Source: CAWAQA01 sp963784065 (GTDB taxonomy: Bacteria > Acidobacteriota > Vicinamibacteria > Vicinamibacterales > UBA2999). From it: DNA of 64,000 bases. The DNA lies in contig CAWAQA010000004.1 in NCBI GenBank assembly GCA_963784065.1, positions 124,001 through 188,000 of the forward strand, written 5' to 3'. The position numbers and the translations under genes are program-made. The notes under the pieces were generated by a model. The model was given only the letters and a program-made list of their open reading frames with translations. It was not told where the DNA came from and did not search any database. Position 1 is the stretch's first letter, and the number at the start of each line of letters is the position of its first letter. Positions 47,637 to 57,688 of this stretch are shown piece by piece.

Positions 47637-48767
47637 TGCTGCCTCCGTCCACGGTGCTGGCGCTGCGGCACCTCCGGCTGCGCAACGCACTCGACGCGTT
47701 GAGCCTCGATGCGCTGGTGATCACCGGCGCGGTCAACATCCGGTATCTCACCAATCACGTCGGCTCCGCCGGCATCCTCGTCGCGACGCGCGAGGCGATG
47801 CACATCGCGCTCGACTTCCGCTACCGCGAATCGGTCCGGCTGCTGCAGGAGTCGAGCTCGGCCTGCCCGGGGCTGCGCGTGTGGGACGTCCCCGCCAGCT
47901 ACGACGAGGCGTTGCTGCAGTGCCTCGCGCAGATCGGCGTCTCGACTGTCGGCTTCGAAGCCGCGCACCTCACGGTCGCGCGTCACAACTGGTGGCGCGA
48001 CGCGCTCGACCGGGCGCTCGATGGAGGTGGAACTGCGGGCAACGGATGGGGTCGTCGAGCAGTTGCGCGTGGTGAAGGATGAATTCGAGGTCGGAAAGCT
48101 GCGCGAAGGCGCGCGGCGTCTGTCCGCGGTCGCCGATGAGACGTTTGCCGCCATTCGGCCTGGTCTCAGCGAGCGCGCCCTCGCGGCTGTGCTGGAGCGG
48201 GCGATGCGGGAGGCCGGGTTCGAGCGTCTGGCCTTCGACACAATTGTTGCGTCAGGGCCCCACGCGGCGCTGCCGCACTACCGTGCCGGCAACCGGATCC
48301 TGACCGCCGGCGACCTGCTGGTGCTGGACTTTGGCGGCGTCTTGGACGGATACTGCTGCGATTTGACCCGGACGGTGTCGATCGGGCCGCCCTCGGCCGA
48401 GAGTCAGCGGCTGTATGACGCCGTCCTCGCCGCCCAGCAGGCTGCCATCGCTGCGGTCCGGCCGGGGGTCGAGGCGTCCGCGGTGGACGCCGCCGCGCGC
48501 GGCGTGCTCCAGGCGCGCGGGTTGGGCGAGGCGTTCGGGCATGGAACCGGTCATGGCCTGGGTCTCGAGGTTCACGAAGAACCTCGAATCAGCCAGCGGC
48601 GCGATGCGGTGCCCGCCGTCGCGCTGGAGCCGGGAATGGTCTTTACTGTTGAACCTGGGGCCTACCTGCCCGGCTTCGGTGGCGTGCGCATCGAGGACGA
48701 TGTGCTGGTGACGGAGACGGGCTGCGACGTGTTGACCGCCGTTCCGCGGGAGCTCAGGACGTTCTGA
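47633..48767 (+). CDS. M24 metallopeptidase, Xaa-Pro aminopeptidase-like (frameshifted)
   Basis: About 377 residues. The N-terminal creatinase-like domain contains DALVITGAVNIRYLTNHVGS; the pita-bread catalytic domain has all metal ligands: LDFGGVLDGYCCDLTRTV (two Asp), GHGTGHGLGLEVHEEP (His), FTVEPGAY and VRIEDDVLVTETG (two Glu). One extra base near 48020 separates the halves. Likely cleaves N-terminal residues before proline. Confidence 0.88.
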
Positions 48768-48847
48768 GGCCCAGGGCCCAGGGGTCAGGGATCAGGGCTT
48801 TTCAGGCCCGAGGCCGCTGAACCCTGGGCCCTGAGCCCTGAGGCCTT
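48767..48847. repeat. Heptad hairpin element, GGGCCCA word
   Basis: Left arm 48767-48794: AGGCCCA, GGGCCCA, GGGGTCA, GGGATCA. Right arm 48816-48843: GCTGAAC, CCTGGGC, CCTGAGC, CCTGAGG. It begins in the peptidase stop codon and ends 15 nt before accB. Confidence 0.85.
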
Positions 48848-48861
48848 CAAATAACACCCCG

Positions 48862-49354
48862 ATGGATTTCGACGAGATAAAGCAGATCCTCGACATGATG
48901 CGCGAGCACGAGCTCTCCGAGTTCGAGCTCGAACGCGACAACTTCAAGCTGCGCGTCCGGAAAAACTCGGGCGGTCACTGGACGGCGAGCGCGCCGGCGG
49001 GCGTTCCGCACCAGGTGTACGCGCCGCAGATGCCGGTGCCGGGACATGCCCCGGCCGTTCCCCTCACGTCGCCCGCAGCCAGCGTACTCACAGCCGCGGA
49101 CGAGGAGATGGAGCTGGCCGTGGTGAAGTCGCCGATCGTCGGCACCTTCTATCGCGCCTCCGAGCCCGGCGCGAAGCCCTTCGCCGACGTCGGCGAGAAG
49201 GTGAAGAAGGGGCAGGTCCTGTGCATCATCGAGGCGATGAAGCTCATGAACGAGATCAACGCCGAGATCGACGGGGAAGTCGTGAAGGTCTACGTCGAGA
49301 ACGGACAAGCCGTGCAGTACCGGCGAGCGGCTGCTGGCGATCAAGCCTGCCTGA
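48862..49354 (+). CDS. accB: Biotin carboxyl carrier protein of acetyl-CoA carboxylase (frameshifted)
   Basis: About 163 residues. N-terminal FDEIKQILDMMREHELSEFE, a Pro/Ala linker, and the biotinyl domain with IIEAMKLMNEI near residue 127 (biotin on that Lys). As written the frame fuses into accC. Dropping one C near 49322 gives QYGERLLAIKPA and TGA 49352. Carries CO2 from biotin carboxylase to the transferase. Confidence 0.93.
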
Positions 49355-49370
49355 GCGGCTATGTCCACAC

Positions 49371-49458
49371 CCACGAGCCACGGAGACGCGGAGGCGCGGA
49401 GAGCGACTCACTGCTGCCATCGACCTCTGTGTCTCCGCGGCCTCGTGGCCGTGTGTGG
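49371..49458. repeat. Heptad hairpin element, CGGAGNC word
   Basis: Left arm 49371-49398: CCACGAG, CCACGGA, GACGCGG, AGGCGCG. Right arm 49425-49452: CTCTGTG, TCTCCGC, GGCCTCG, TGGCCGT. Between accB and accC. Confidence 0.7.
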
Positions 49459-49476
49459 CGCAGAGATCGAGCGACG

Positions 49477-50850
49477 ATGTTCAAGAAAATCCTCATAGCG
49501 AACCGCGGGGAGATCGCCCTGCGCATCATCGTGGCCTGCCGGGAGCTCGGCATCAAGACCGTGGCCGTCTATTCGGAAGCGGACGAGAATTCACTGCACG
49601 TGCGGTTTGCCGACCAAGACGTCTGCATCGGCCCTCCGCGGAGCATCGACAGCTACCTGAACGTGCCAGCCATCATCAGCGCCGCTGAGATCACCGGCGC
49701 CGACGCGATTCATCCGGGCTACGGGTTCCTGTCGGAGAGCGCGTACCTGGCCGAGGTATGCGAGGCGTGCCATATCCGGTTCATCGGCCCCGATCCCAAT
49801 GTCATCAAGCTGCTGGGCGACAAGGCGCGGGCGCGCAAAGCGATGAAGAAGGCCGGCGTGCCTATGCTGCCAGGGAGCGATGGCCCCGTCGAGAACGAGG
49901 AAAAGGCGCTCAAGGTCGCCAAGGACATCGGCTACCCGGTCATCATCAAGGCTGTCGCCGGCGGCGGCGGCCGCGGCATGCGGATCGTGAGGGCCGCGCC
50001 GGACCTGGCGCATGCCCTGAGAACCGCGCAGCGCGAAGCGGAGGCCGCCTTTGGCCTCGGTGACGTCTACATCGAGAAATACCTCGAGAACCCGCGCCAC
50101 ATCGAATTCCAGGTGCTCGGCGATCACCACGGCAACCTCGTGCACCTTGGCGAGCGTGAATGCTCGATTCAGCGCCGCCACCAGAAGCTGCTCGAGGAGT
50201 CCCCTTCGCCCGTGCTGACCGACAAGGTCCGGCGCAAGATGGGGAGCCTGGTCGTCGATGCCGCCAAGGCGGTGCAGTACACCAACGCCGGCACGTTCGA
50301 GTTCCTGATGGACGGCGACGGCAGGTTCTTCTTCATGGAGGTCAACACCCGCCTCCAGGTCGAGCATCCGGTCACCGAAATGGTCACCGGCATCGACATC
50401 GTCAAGGAGCAGATCCGGATCGCCGCCGGCGAGCGGCTGTCGTTCAAGCAGAGCGAGGTGACGTTCACCGGGCACTCGATCGAGTGCCGGCTGAACGCCG
50501 AGGATCCGGACACGTTTGCGCCGTCGCCCGGAGTGATCCACGCCTTCAGCGTGCCCGGCGGTCCGGGCGTCCGCGTGGACACGTTCGCGCACTCGGAATG
50601 CACCGTGTCGCCGTACTACGACTCCATGATCGGCAAGATCATCGTGCACGGCCGCGATCGCCAGGAAGCGATCGCCCGCATGCGCCGCACGCTCGAGATG
50701 ACGGTGGTCGAGGGCATCAAGACATCCGCGCCCCTGCACCTGAAGATTCTGGCCGACCCCGATTTCATCGCGGGCCGCCTCGGCACCAGCTTCATGGACC
50801 GATACATGCCGGCCGCGCCGAAGACGGGCAAGCTGGCGGAAACCGCGTGA
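49477..50850 (+). CDS. accC: Biotin carboxylase subunit of acetyl-CoA carboxylase
   Basis: A 457-residue ATP-grasp enzyme carboxylating the biotin of AccB. Motifs: KKILIANRGEIALRIIVACR near residue 3, DAIHPGYGFLSESAYLAE near 75, KAVAGGGGRGMRIV near 160 and FMEVNTRLQVEHPVTEMVTG near 286. Full length and unbroken. Forms a pair with accB; the transferase genes are not in the window. Confidence 0.95.
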   Translation: MFKKILIANRGEIALRIIVACRELGIKTVAVYSEADENSLHVRFADQDVCIGPPRSIDSYLNVPAIISAAEITGADAIHPGYGFLSESAYLAEVCEACHIRFIGPDPNVIKLLGDKARARKAMKKAGVPMLPGSDGPVENEEKALKVAKDIGYPVIIKAVAGGGGRGMRIVRAAPDLAHALRTAQREAEAAFGLGDVYIEKYLENPRHIEFQVLGDHHGNLVHLGERECSIQRRHQKLLEESPSPVLTDKVRRKMGSLVVDAAKAVQYTNAGTFEFLMDGDGRFFFMEVNTRLQVEHPVTEMVTGIDIVKEQIRIAAGERLSFKQSEVTFTGHSIECRLNAEDPDTFAPSPGVIHAFSVPGGPGVRVDTFAHSECTVSPYYDSMIGKIIVHGRDRQEAIARMRRTLEMTVVEGIKTSAPLHLKILADPDFIAGRLGTSFMDRYMPAAPKTGKLAETA

Positions 50851-50859
50851 TACGTTCGA

Positions 50860-50911
50860 CGGTCTTCGTCTTCGGTCTGCGGTAGCCGGACGACCGTAGA
50901 CCGTAGACCGA
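50860..50911. repeat. Heptad hairpin element, GGTCTTC word
   Basis: Left arm 50860-50887: CGGTCTT, CGTCTTC, GGTCTGC, GGTAGCC. Right arm 50891-50911: CGACCGT, AGACCGT, AGACCGA. Loop of only about 3 nt. Ends 11 nt before thiE. Confidence 0.82.
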
Positions 50912-50921
50912 AGCGAGCCCA

Positions 50922-51542
50922 GTGCTCTCCCCTCTCCACGCCATCCTGGACGCTGACGTTGCGGCTCGCGCCGGCTGGTCGATCCCGGACCTCGCGCAGG
51001 CCTTCCTCGACGGCGGGGCGCCGGTGATCCAAATCCGCGTCAAGCAACTCCCGTCCGACGCGTTCCTTCAGTTGTGCGATGTCGTCGTCGAGCTGGCGCA
51101 TCCCTACGGTGCGACGGTGATCGTGAACGACCGTGCGGACCTCGCGCGCCTGTCGGGCGCCGCCGGCGTGCACGTCGGTCAGGACGACCTGGCCCCGGCC
51201 GCCGCGCGGACGATCGTCGGAGAGCATGGTCTGCTCGGCTACTCGACGCACACGATCGAGCAGGTGGACGCTGCCGTCCAGGAGCCGGTGGACTACATCG
51301 CTGTCGGGCCGATCTTCGGCACGCACACGAAGGCCACCGGTTATGAGCCGGTCGGCCTCGATCTGGTGGCGGCCGCCGCCCGGCGCGCGCACGGTCGTCC
51401 AGTTGTGGCCATCGGCGGAATCGTGCTCGAGACTGCGCCAGCGGTCATCGCCGCGGGGGCGGCGGCTGTGGCCGTCATCAGCGACCTGCTGTCCGACGGG
51501 AACCCCTCGGGCCGCGTGGCCGCGTATTTGCGCCGGTTATAA
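50922..51542 (+). CDS. thiE: Thiamine phosphate synthase
   Basis: A 206-residue TIM-barrel joining the thiazole and pyrimidine moieties of thiamine. Canonical features: VIQIRVKQL near residue 35, ATVIVNDRADLARL near 65, GVHVGQDDLAPA near 84 and YIAVGPIFGTHTKATGYE near 126. No TPP riboswitch is recognisable upstream, where the heptad element lies. Start GTG 50922. Confidence 0.92.
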   Translation: MLSPLHAILDADVAARAGWSIPDLAQAFLDGGAPVIQIRVKQLPSDAFLQLCDVVVELAHPYGATVIVNDRADLARLSGAAGVHVGQDDLAPAAARTIVGEHGLLGYSTHTIEQVDAAVQEPVDYIAVGPIFGTHTKATGYEPVGLDLVAAAARRAHGRPVVAIGGIVLETAPAVIAAGAAAVAVISDLLSDGNPSGRVAAYLRRL

Positions 51543-51624
51543 TCGCGCAGGACAGTGGTCTTCGGTGTACAGTGGCCGGCTTCGGTAGTCCCGGACCCTG
51601 CTGTGGAATGCATCACGGTTTGTC

Positions 51625-51643
51625 GGGCCGGCTGAAGACCGGC
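51625..51643. repeat. REP-like palindrome upstream of the permease
   Basis: GGGCCGGCTGAAGACCGGC, a member of the unit seen at 8998 and 13167, with a one-base change in the right half. It lies 27 nt before the permease start. Confidence 0.6.
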
Positions 51644-51670
51644 GACCCGGAAGCAGGCACCGGAGGCTGA

Positions 51671-53404
51671 ATGGATTCGAACCTGCTCAAGACCAAGTCG
51701 ATCGAGCAGCTCGTGAGCGATGTCGAGCACGGTGGCAAGGCGCTCAAGCGGAGTCTCAGCGCCTGGGACCTGACGTTGCTCGGCGTCGGCGCCATCATCG
51801 GCACCGGGATCTTCGTGCTGACGGGCACGGCCGCGGCCAACCAGGCGGGCCCGGCCATCATGGTGTCCTACCTGGCCGCGGGCCTGGCGTGCGCCTTCGC
51901 CGCGTTCTGCTACGCGGAGTTCGCGTCGATGGTGCCGATTGCCGGCAGCGCATACACCTATGCCTATGCGTCGCTCGGCGAAGTCGTGGCGTGGATGATC
52001 GGCTGGGACTTGATCCTCGAATACGCGGTCGGCTCGATGACCGTCGCCATCGGCTGGAGCGGCTACATGCAGCGGCTTCTCTCCGGCGTCGGCATCGTGC
52101 TGCCGCACGTGGATGAGCGCTGCGCCGTCGGTGAACTCACCGGGGGCCATCATCAACCTCCCGGCCGCGATCATCGTCCTGCTCATCATGGTGCTGCTGG
52201 TCATCGGCGTGCGCGAGAGCGCGCGCTTCAACGCCGCGATGGTCGCCATCAAGGGCGCGGCCATCCTGTTCTTCATTGCCGCCGGCTTCACCTTCGTGCA
52301 GCCGGAGAACTGGACGCCGTTCGCGCCTTACGGCTGGTCCGGCATCATGACAGCGGCCGCCGTCGTCTTCTTCGCCTACATCGGCTTCGACGCGGTGTCG
52401 ACCACGGCCGAGGAGGCCAAGAACCCGCGGCGCGATCTGCCCATCGGCATCATCGCCTCGCTGGTGGTCTGCACGCTGCTCTATCTCGCGGTCGCGGCGA
52501 TCCTCGCGGGCATCGTCCCCGTCGTCGCAGTACCGGTCCAACCCCGAGAGTCTTCCCGGGTTCCCGACCGCCGACCCCTCGACGGTGACGCTCTTCCTCA
52601 ACGCGCCGGTCGCCTACGCCCTGACCGTCATCGGGCAGGACTGGGCGGCGTATCTCGTCTCCGCCGGCGCCGTCGCTGGAATCACCAGCGTGCTGCTCGT
52701 GATGCTCATGAGCCAGCCGCGCATCTTCTTCGCGATGAGCCGCGATGGCCTGCTGCCGCGCGGCGTCAGCAAGGTCCATCCGAAGTTCGGCACCCCCTAC
52801 ATCACCACGATCATCACGTGCGTCGTCGTCGCCATCGTCGCCGGCCTCACGCAGATCCAGGTCGTGGGCGAGATGACGAGCATCGGGACGCTGTTCGCGT
52901 TCGTCGTCGTCTGCGCGGCGGTGCTGGTGCTGCGCTATAAGCGGCCCGAGGCGCACCGTCCCTTCCGTGTCGCGGGCGGCCCGATCATCCCGGTCCTCGG
53001 GATCTGTCTCGTGCCTGTACCTGATGCTGAGCCTTCCCGTGCTCACCTGGATCCGTTTCCTCGTGTGGCTCGACATCGGCATCCTGATCTACTGGTTCTA
53101 CGGCCGGCGTCACAGCCCGCTGGCAGATCGAGCGGAGCAGCGGTCGCGTCCGCCGGTCGAGAGCATCGGCAATTTCATCACGATGCTCGGAGCGGTGACG
53201 CTGTTCAACGGGTTCTTCATGACGCTGCTCGGCTACATGACCGAGTTCGGCGTCACGACGGAGAACACGGCCAAGTGGTTCGAGATCGGCGTGACTCCCG
53301 ACAGCGCCGACACGCTCGGCCTCCAGGTACTCGGCGCTGGCGTCGTGATCTTCATCGTCGGCCGGCTGATCAGCCGGACCGCCGCGAAGCCACAGGCGGT
53401 TTGA
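51671..53404 (+). CDS. APC-family amino acid permease (frameshifted)
   Basis: About 576 residues with 12 or more membrane helices. Starts KSIEQLVSDVEHGGKALKRS, then the APC signature GVGAIIGTGIFVLTGTAAA near residue 38, AFFCYAEFAS-like helix and FAYIGFDAVSTTAEEAKNP near 237. Insertions near 52110, 52530 and 53012 must be removed to join the pieces (WMSAAPSVNSPGAIIN; QYRSNPESLPGFPTADPS; LYLMLSLPVLTW). Resembles cationic amino acid transporters. The stop overlaps folD as TGATG. Confidence 0.88.
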
Positions 53405-54335
53405 TGGCAGCACGGATGCTGGATGGCCAGGCGCTGGCCGTCCGGATGCAGGAGGAGATCAAGCCGCAGGTTGCCGCGTTCGCGAGCCGCCATGGCAGGC
53501 CACCGGGCCTGGCCATCGTTCTGGTCGGCGACAACCCTGCCTCCGAGGTTTACGTCCGTAACAAGCTCAAGGCGGGTGGCGAGGCCGGGTTTTCGCGCCG
53601 ACCTGCAGCGGCTGCCCGCGAACGCGACGCTCGCCGATACGCTGGCGCTCGTGGAGCGGCTGAACGAGAGCCCGGTGCACGACGGCATCCTCGTCCAGTC
53701 ACCGTTGCCAAAGGCGATGGGCGCTGATGCAGCCCAGCGAGTGTTCGATACCATCGCACCGGCGAAGGACGTTGACGGGTTCACGCCGATCAACGTCGGG
53801 TTGATGGTGCAGAATCGGCCGGCGCTCGTCGCGTGCACGCCGTCGGGCGTGATCGAGCTGCTCGTGCGCGAGCAGATCCCGATCGCCGGCCGGCACGCCG
53901 TCGTCATCGGCCGCAGCGAGATCGTCGGGAAGCCGATGGCATTGCTGCTCCTGCACCGGGACGCGACCGTCACCATCGCGCACTCGAAGACGCCGGAATC
54001 TGGCCGAGGTCAGCCGCCGGGCGGATATCCTGATTGCCGCCGTCGGCCGGCCGGGGCTCGTCACCAAGGACTTCGTGAAGCCGGGAGCGACCGTGATCGA
54101 CGTCGGCATGAACCGCGTGGCCGAGGCGGACGTCGCGCAGCGCCTGTTTCCCGAGGGTCACGCGCGGCTTGCCGTGTTCCGCGCGAAAGGCTCCATCCTC
54201 GTGGGCGACGTCCACCCGGAGGTCGCAGAGGTCGCCGGCGCCATGACGCCGGTACCGGGCGGTGTCGGCCCGCTCACCATCACGATGCTGATGATGAACA
54301 CGCTTCGCGCCGCCTCGGCGCGCGTCGGGACGTGA
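53404..54335 (+). CDS. folD: Methylenetetrahydrofolate dehydrogenase/cyclohydrolase (frameshifted)
   Basis: About 309 residues. Folate-site Lys in YVRNKLKAGGEAGF near residue 45, GILVQSPLPKAMG near 90, AVVIGRSEIVGKPMALLLL near 160 and C-terminal PGGVGPLTITMLMMNT. One extra T in the TTTT near 53592 and one extra C near 53994 must be removed. Interconverts one-carbon tetrahydrofolate forms. Overlaps coaE by one base. Confidence 0.92.
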
Positions 54336-54946
54336 TGCGCCGCGTGGCATTGACCGGCGGCATCGCCACGGGCAAGAGCCGCGTGCGCGCGCAGTTCGAG
54401 AAGCTCGGCGTTCCGACGATCGACGCCGACACGCTGGCCCGCGACGCCGTCGCCGTCGGCACGCCTGGTCTCGCCGCGGTGATCGACCGGTTCGGCCGCG
54501 ACGTGCTGACCCCGTCGGGGACGCTCGACCGTCACAAGCTCGCGTCGATCGTCTTCATGGATCCCGCGGCGCGGCTCGACCTCGAGGCCATCGTCCACCC
54601 CGCCGTGCAGCAGGCGACCGACGCCTGGTTCGATTCGCTGGATCCGGCGCGTTATTCCGTGGCGGTCGCCGACATCCCGCTGCTCTACGAGGTGGGCCGC
54701 GATCGCGACTTCGACGCGGTCATCGTCACCGCTGTCGACCCCGAGACCCAGGTGCGGCGCGTGATCGAACGCGACGGCGCCTCCGAGGCGGAGGCGCGGC
54801 AGCGCCTGGCCGCGCAGCTTCCCATCGCGGACAAGATCAGCCGCGCAGACTTCGTCATCCATACCGACGGCACGTTCGAGCAGACCAACGAGCAGGTGCG
54901 GCGCGTGCTCGACCAGCTCCAGGCCGATGCTGCGCATCGGTATTGA
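54335..54946 (+). CDS. coaE: Dephospho-CoA kinase
   Basis: A 203-residue P-loop kinase for the last step of CoA synthesis. P-loop LTGGIATGKSRV near residue 6, DADTLARDAV near 29, IVHPAV near 86 and DIPLLYEVGRDRDFD near 110. Unbroken. It overlaps the ROK gene by 20 nt. Confidence 0.94.
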   Translation: MRRVALTGGIATGKSRVRAQFEKLGVPTIDADTLARDAVAVGTPGLAAVIDRFGRDVLTPSGTLDRHKLASIVFMDPAARLDLEAIVHPAVQQATDAWFDSLDPARYSVAVADIPLLYEVGRDRDFDAVIVTAVDPETQVRRVIERDGASEAEARQRLAAQLPIADKISRADFVIHTDGTFEQTNEQVRRVLDQLQADAAHRY

Positions 54947-55883
54947 TCTCGGCGGCACCAAGATCGAGGGCATTGCGCTTCACGGCAGCAGGGAGGTGGC
55001 GCGCCTCCGCGTGGACACGCCGCGCGGCGACTATGCCGCCACCCTCGACGCCATCGCCGCCGCTGTCGCGACGCTCGAGGATCGCGCGGGGTCACCAGGC
55101 GACGGTCGGCGTCGGAATCCCGGGGACGCTGTCGCCGGCGACCGGTCTCGTCAAGAACGCCAATTCCGTCTGGCTGATCGGCAAGCCGCTGCTCCAGGAT
55201 CTTCGGGCCCGTCTTCGCCGCGACGTGCGTATCGCGAACGACGCGAACTGCTTTGCCGTATCCGAGGCCGCTGACGGCGCCGCCGCCGGCGCCGACGTCG
55301 TCTTCGGCGTCATCATCGGAACCGGCACCGGGGCAGGGATCGTGATACGTGGGCAGGTCCTGGTCGGGCTGCACGCCATCGCCGGCGAGTGGGGCCATAA
55401 CCCGCTGCCCTGGCCGGACGACGACGAGCGGCCGGGGCCGGCGTGTTACTGCGGGCGGCGCGGCTGCATCGAGACATTTCTCTCAGGGCCGGGCATGTCC
55501 GCCGATCACGCGCGCCGCGCCGGGCGCCACGATACGCCGCCGGACATCGAGGCGGCTGCCGCCCGCGGCGACGCGAAGGCCGACGCGACGCTGCAGCGTT
55601 ACGAGTCGCGGTTGGCGCGTGGGCTCGCCAGCGTCATCAACGTCCTCGATCCAGACGTCATCGTCCTCGGCGGGGGAATGTCGAAGATCGAGCGGCTCTA
55701 CGAGAACGTGCCGCGCTTGTGGAGCGACCATGTCTTCGCATGCGGCGCGAGCCTCGATCGATCGCGAGCCGGACCGAAGGGGCTGACCCGGGCGGGGAGG
55801 CAGCGCGGACGCGCCTGGTGCGGGCGCGCCACGGTGACGCCAGCGGCGTGCGCGGTGCCGCCTGGCTCTGGCCGGCAGACTAG
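54927..55883 (+). CDS. ROK-family sugar kinase (frameshifted)
   Basis: About 317 residues. N-terminal IGIDLGGTKIEGIALHG (ATP site), TVGVGIPGTLSPATGLVKNA, DANCFAVSEAADGAAAGA and zinc-binding CYCGRRGCIETFLSGPG. One insertion near 55090 and apparently two near 55770-55800 shift the frame; the C-terminus then reads RLVRARHGDASGVRGAAWLW to TAG 55881. As written it would fuse into the SulP gene. Probably glucokinase or N-acetyl-hexosamine kinase; substrate unknown. Confidence 0.85.
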
Positions 55884-55893
55884 AATTTCGAAG

Positions 55894-57585
55894 GTGGTCA
55901 GCACGCTCAACCACGCGCACCGGGACCGGCTGCATCGCTGGCTGCCGGCGTCGATCCTGGCGCTGCGGCACTACTCGGTCCGGACGTTCACGTCCGACCT
56001 GATCGCCGGCGTCACGGTCGGGCTGGTGGCGCTTCCGCTCGCGATGGCGTTCGCCATCTCCTCCGGCATGTCGCCACAGGCCGGCATCTACTGCGCGATC
56101 GTCACCGGGTTCCTCATTTCCGCTCTGGGCGGATCCTTCGTTCAGATTGGCGGGCCGACCGGCGCGTTTGTCGTCGTCGTCTCCGGCATCATCGCCACGT
56201 ACGGCATCGACGGTCTGTTCATGTGCACGATGATGGCGGGCGTGCTGCTCGTCGTCATGGGCCTGACCGGCACCGGCACCGCCGTCCGCTACATCCCGCG
56301 GCCCGTCGTCATCGGGTTCACCAACGGCATCGCGCTGGTGATCGCCAGCACGCAGCTCAAGGACTTCTTCGGGATCACGCTCGCGGGACCGGTGCCGGGA
56401 GAATTCCTGGAGCGCATGGCGGTCCTCGCGGAGAATGCCGGCGCGGCGTCGCCAGTGACGGCCGCGGTTGCCGCCAGCGTGCTGGCGCTCATCCTCGTGT
56501 GGAACCGCCTGGTGCCTCGGGTGCCCGGCTACGTCGTCGCCCTCGTGGCCGGAACGGTCGCGGTCGGCGCGCTGCACCTCCCGCTCGAGACGGTCGGCAC
56601 GCGGTTCGGGGGGATTCCGTCGACCCTGCCCGAGATCCGGTTCCCCGACTTCCGCGCCGATCTCATCCTGACGCTGCTGTCGCCGACGCTGACGATCGCG
56701 ATGCTTGGTGCGATCGAGTCGCTGCTCTCCGCGGTCGTGTCGGACCGGATGACCGGGACGCGCCACAACTCGAACGTCGAACTGTTTGCGCAGGGCGTGG
56801 CCAACATCGCATCACCGCTGGTCGGCGGCCTGCCGGCCACCGGCGCCATCGCGCGGACGGCGACCAACGTGCGATCCGGCGCCAGGACGCCGGTCGCCGG
56901 AATGATTCATTCGCTGACGCTGCTGGCGATCCTGCTGTTTGCATCGCCGCTGGCCGCGGCCATTCCCATGGCGGTCCTCGCCGCGATCCTGATGGTGGTG
57001 GCCTACAACATGGGCGAATGGCGCGAGATCCCCGAGCTATGGAAGGTGGGCTGGACCGACCGGGCCGTCTGGATGGCCACGTTCGCGCTGACCGTGCTCG
57101 CCGACCTCACCGTCGCGGTCGAGGCCGGCATGATCCTCGCCGCGCTGCTTTTCATCCGCCGCGTCACCGTGACGACGACCGTGTCGCGTGTGACGCGCGA
57201 TTACATCGACCGCGGCCGCGCGCACACGCTGCAGGACAAGATCATTCCCGACTACGTCACCATCTTCCGCATCCACGGCCCGTTCCTCTTTGGCGCGACC
57301 GACAAGCTGACCAGCCTGCGCGCGCAGGTCGAGGAGCTGACCCCGGTCGTCGTGCTGCGGCTGCGCAACATGACCGCGATCGACGCGACCGGCCTGCACG
57401 CCATTCAGGACTTCGCGGACGCGCTGCGACAATCCGGCCGCACCCTCCTGCTGTGCGGCGCACCTCCGCAACCCACGCGCATGATGGCCAAGGCCGAGTT
57501 CCACCGCCATGTCGGCGAGCAGAACATGCTGCCGAACGTCGAAGCGGCGCTGGAGCGAGCAGAGGAAATCTGGCGAGGACGCTGA
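55894..57585 (+). CDS. SulP-family anion transporter with STAS domain
   Basis: A 563-residue transporter. Family signature region SDLIAGVTVGLVALPLAMAF near residue 30, then PTGAFVVVVSGIIA, GFTNGIALVIASTQLKDFFG and about 11-12 helices. C-terminal STAS domain with VLRLRNMTAIDATGLHAIQD near 486. Substrate (sulfate, bicarbonate or other anion) cannot be told. A TAGAAT 7 nt before GTG 55894, overlapping the ROK stop, may give a leaderless transcript. Confidence 0.9.
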   Translation: MVSTLNHAHRDRLHRWLPASILALRHYSVRTFTSDLIAGVTVGLVALPLAMAFAISSGMSPQAGIYCAIVTGFLISALGGSFVQIGGPTGAFVVVVSGIIATYGIDGLFMCTMMAGVLLVVMGLTGTGTAVRYIPRPVVIGFTNGIALVIASTQLKDFFGITLAGPVPGEFLERMAVLAENAGAASPVTAAVAASVLALILVWNRLVPRVPGYVVALVAGTVAVGALHLPLETVGTRFGGIPSTLPEIRFPDFRADLILTLLSPTLTIAMLGAIESLLSAVVSDRMTGTRHNSNVELFAQGVANIASPLVGGLPATGAIARTATNVRSGARTPVAGMIHSLTLLAILLFASPLAAAIPMAVLAAILMVVAYNMGEWREIPELWKVGWTDRAVWMATFALTVLADLTVAVEAGMILAALLFIRRVTVTTTVSRVTRDYIDRGRAHTLQDKIIPDYVTIFRIHGPFLFGATDKLTSLRAQVEELTPVVVLRLRNMTAIDATGLHAIQDFADALRQSGRTLLLCGAPPQPTRMMAKAEFHRHVGEQNMLPNVEAALERAEEIWRGR

Positions 57586-57688
57586 CCGCTATCCGCGAAC
57601 AGGGTGTCCGACTTACCAGCCGCGCTCGGGTCGCGCGACTCGTGATCGTGGCGAGCTCCGCTCAGCCACGCGCTGTCACCCTCGATGC

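Noticed and set aside
48862..50850. Natural AccB-AccC fusion
   Set aside because: The linker translates the heptad repeat, and one extra base explains the loss of the accB stop; the corrected AccB C-terminus GERLLAIKPA is canonical.
50851..50921. TPP riboswitch upstream of thiE
   Set aside because: The region holds only the GGTCTTC heptad hairpin; the conserved TPP-binding segments (CUGAGA and related) are not present in order.
54943..57585. ROK kinase fused to the SulP transporter
   Set aside because: The ROK C-terminus (VRARHGDASGVRGAAWLW) is found in another frame with its own stop at 55881, so the fusion is an artefact of frameshifts.
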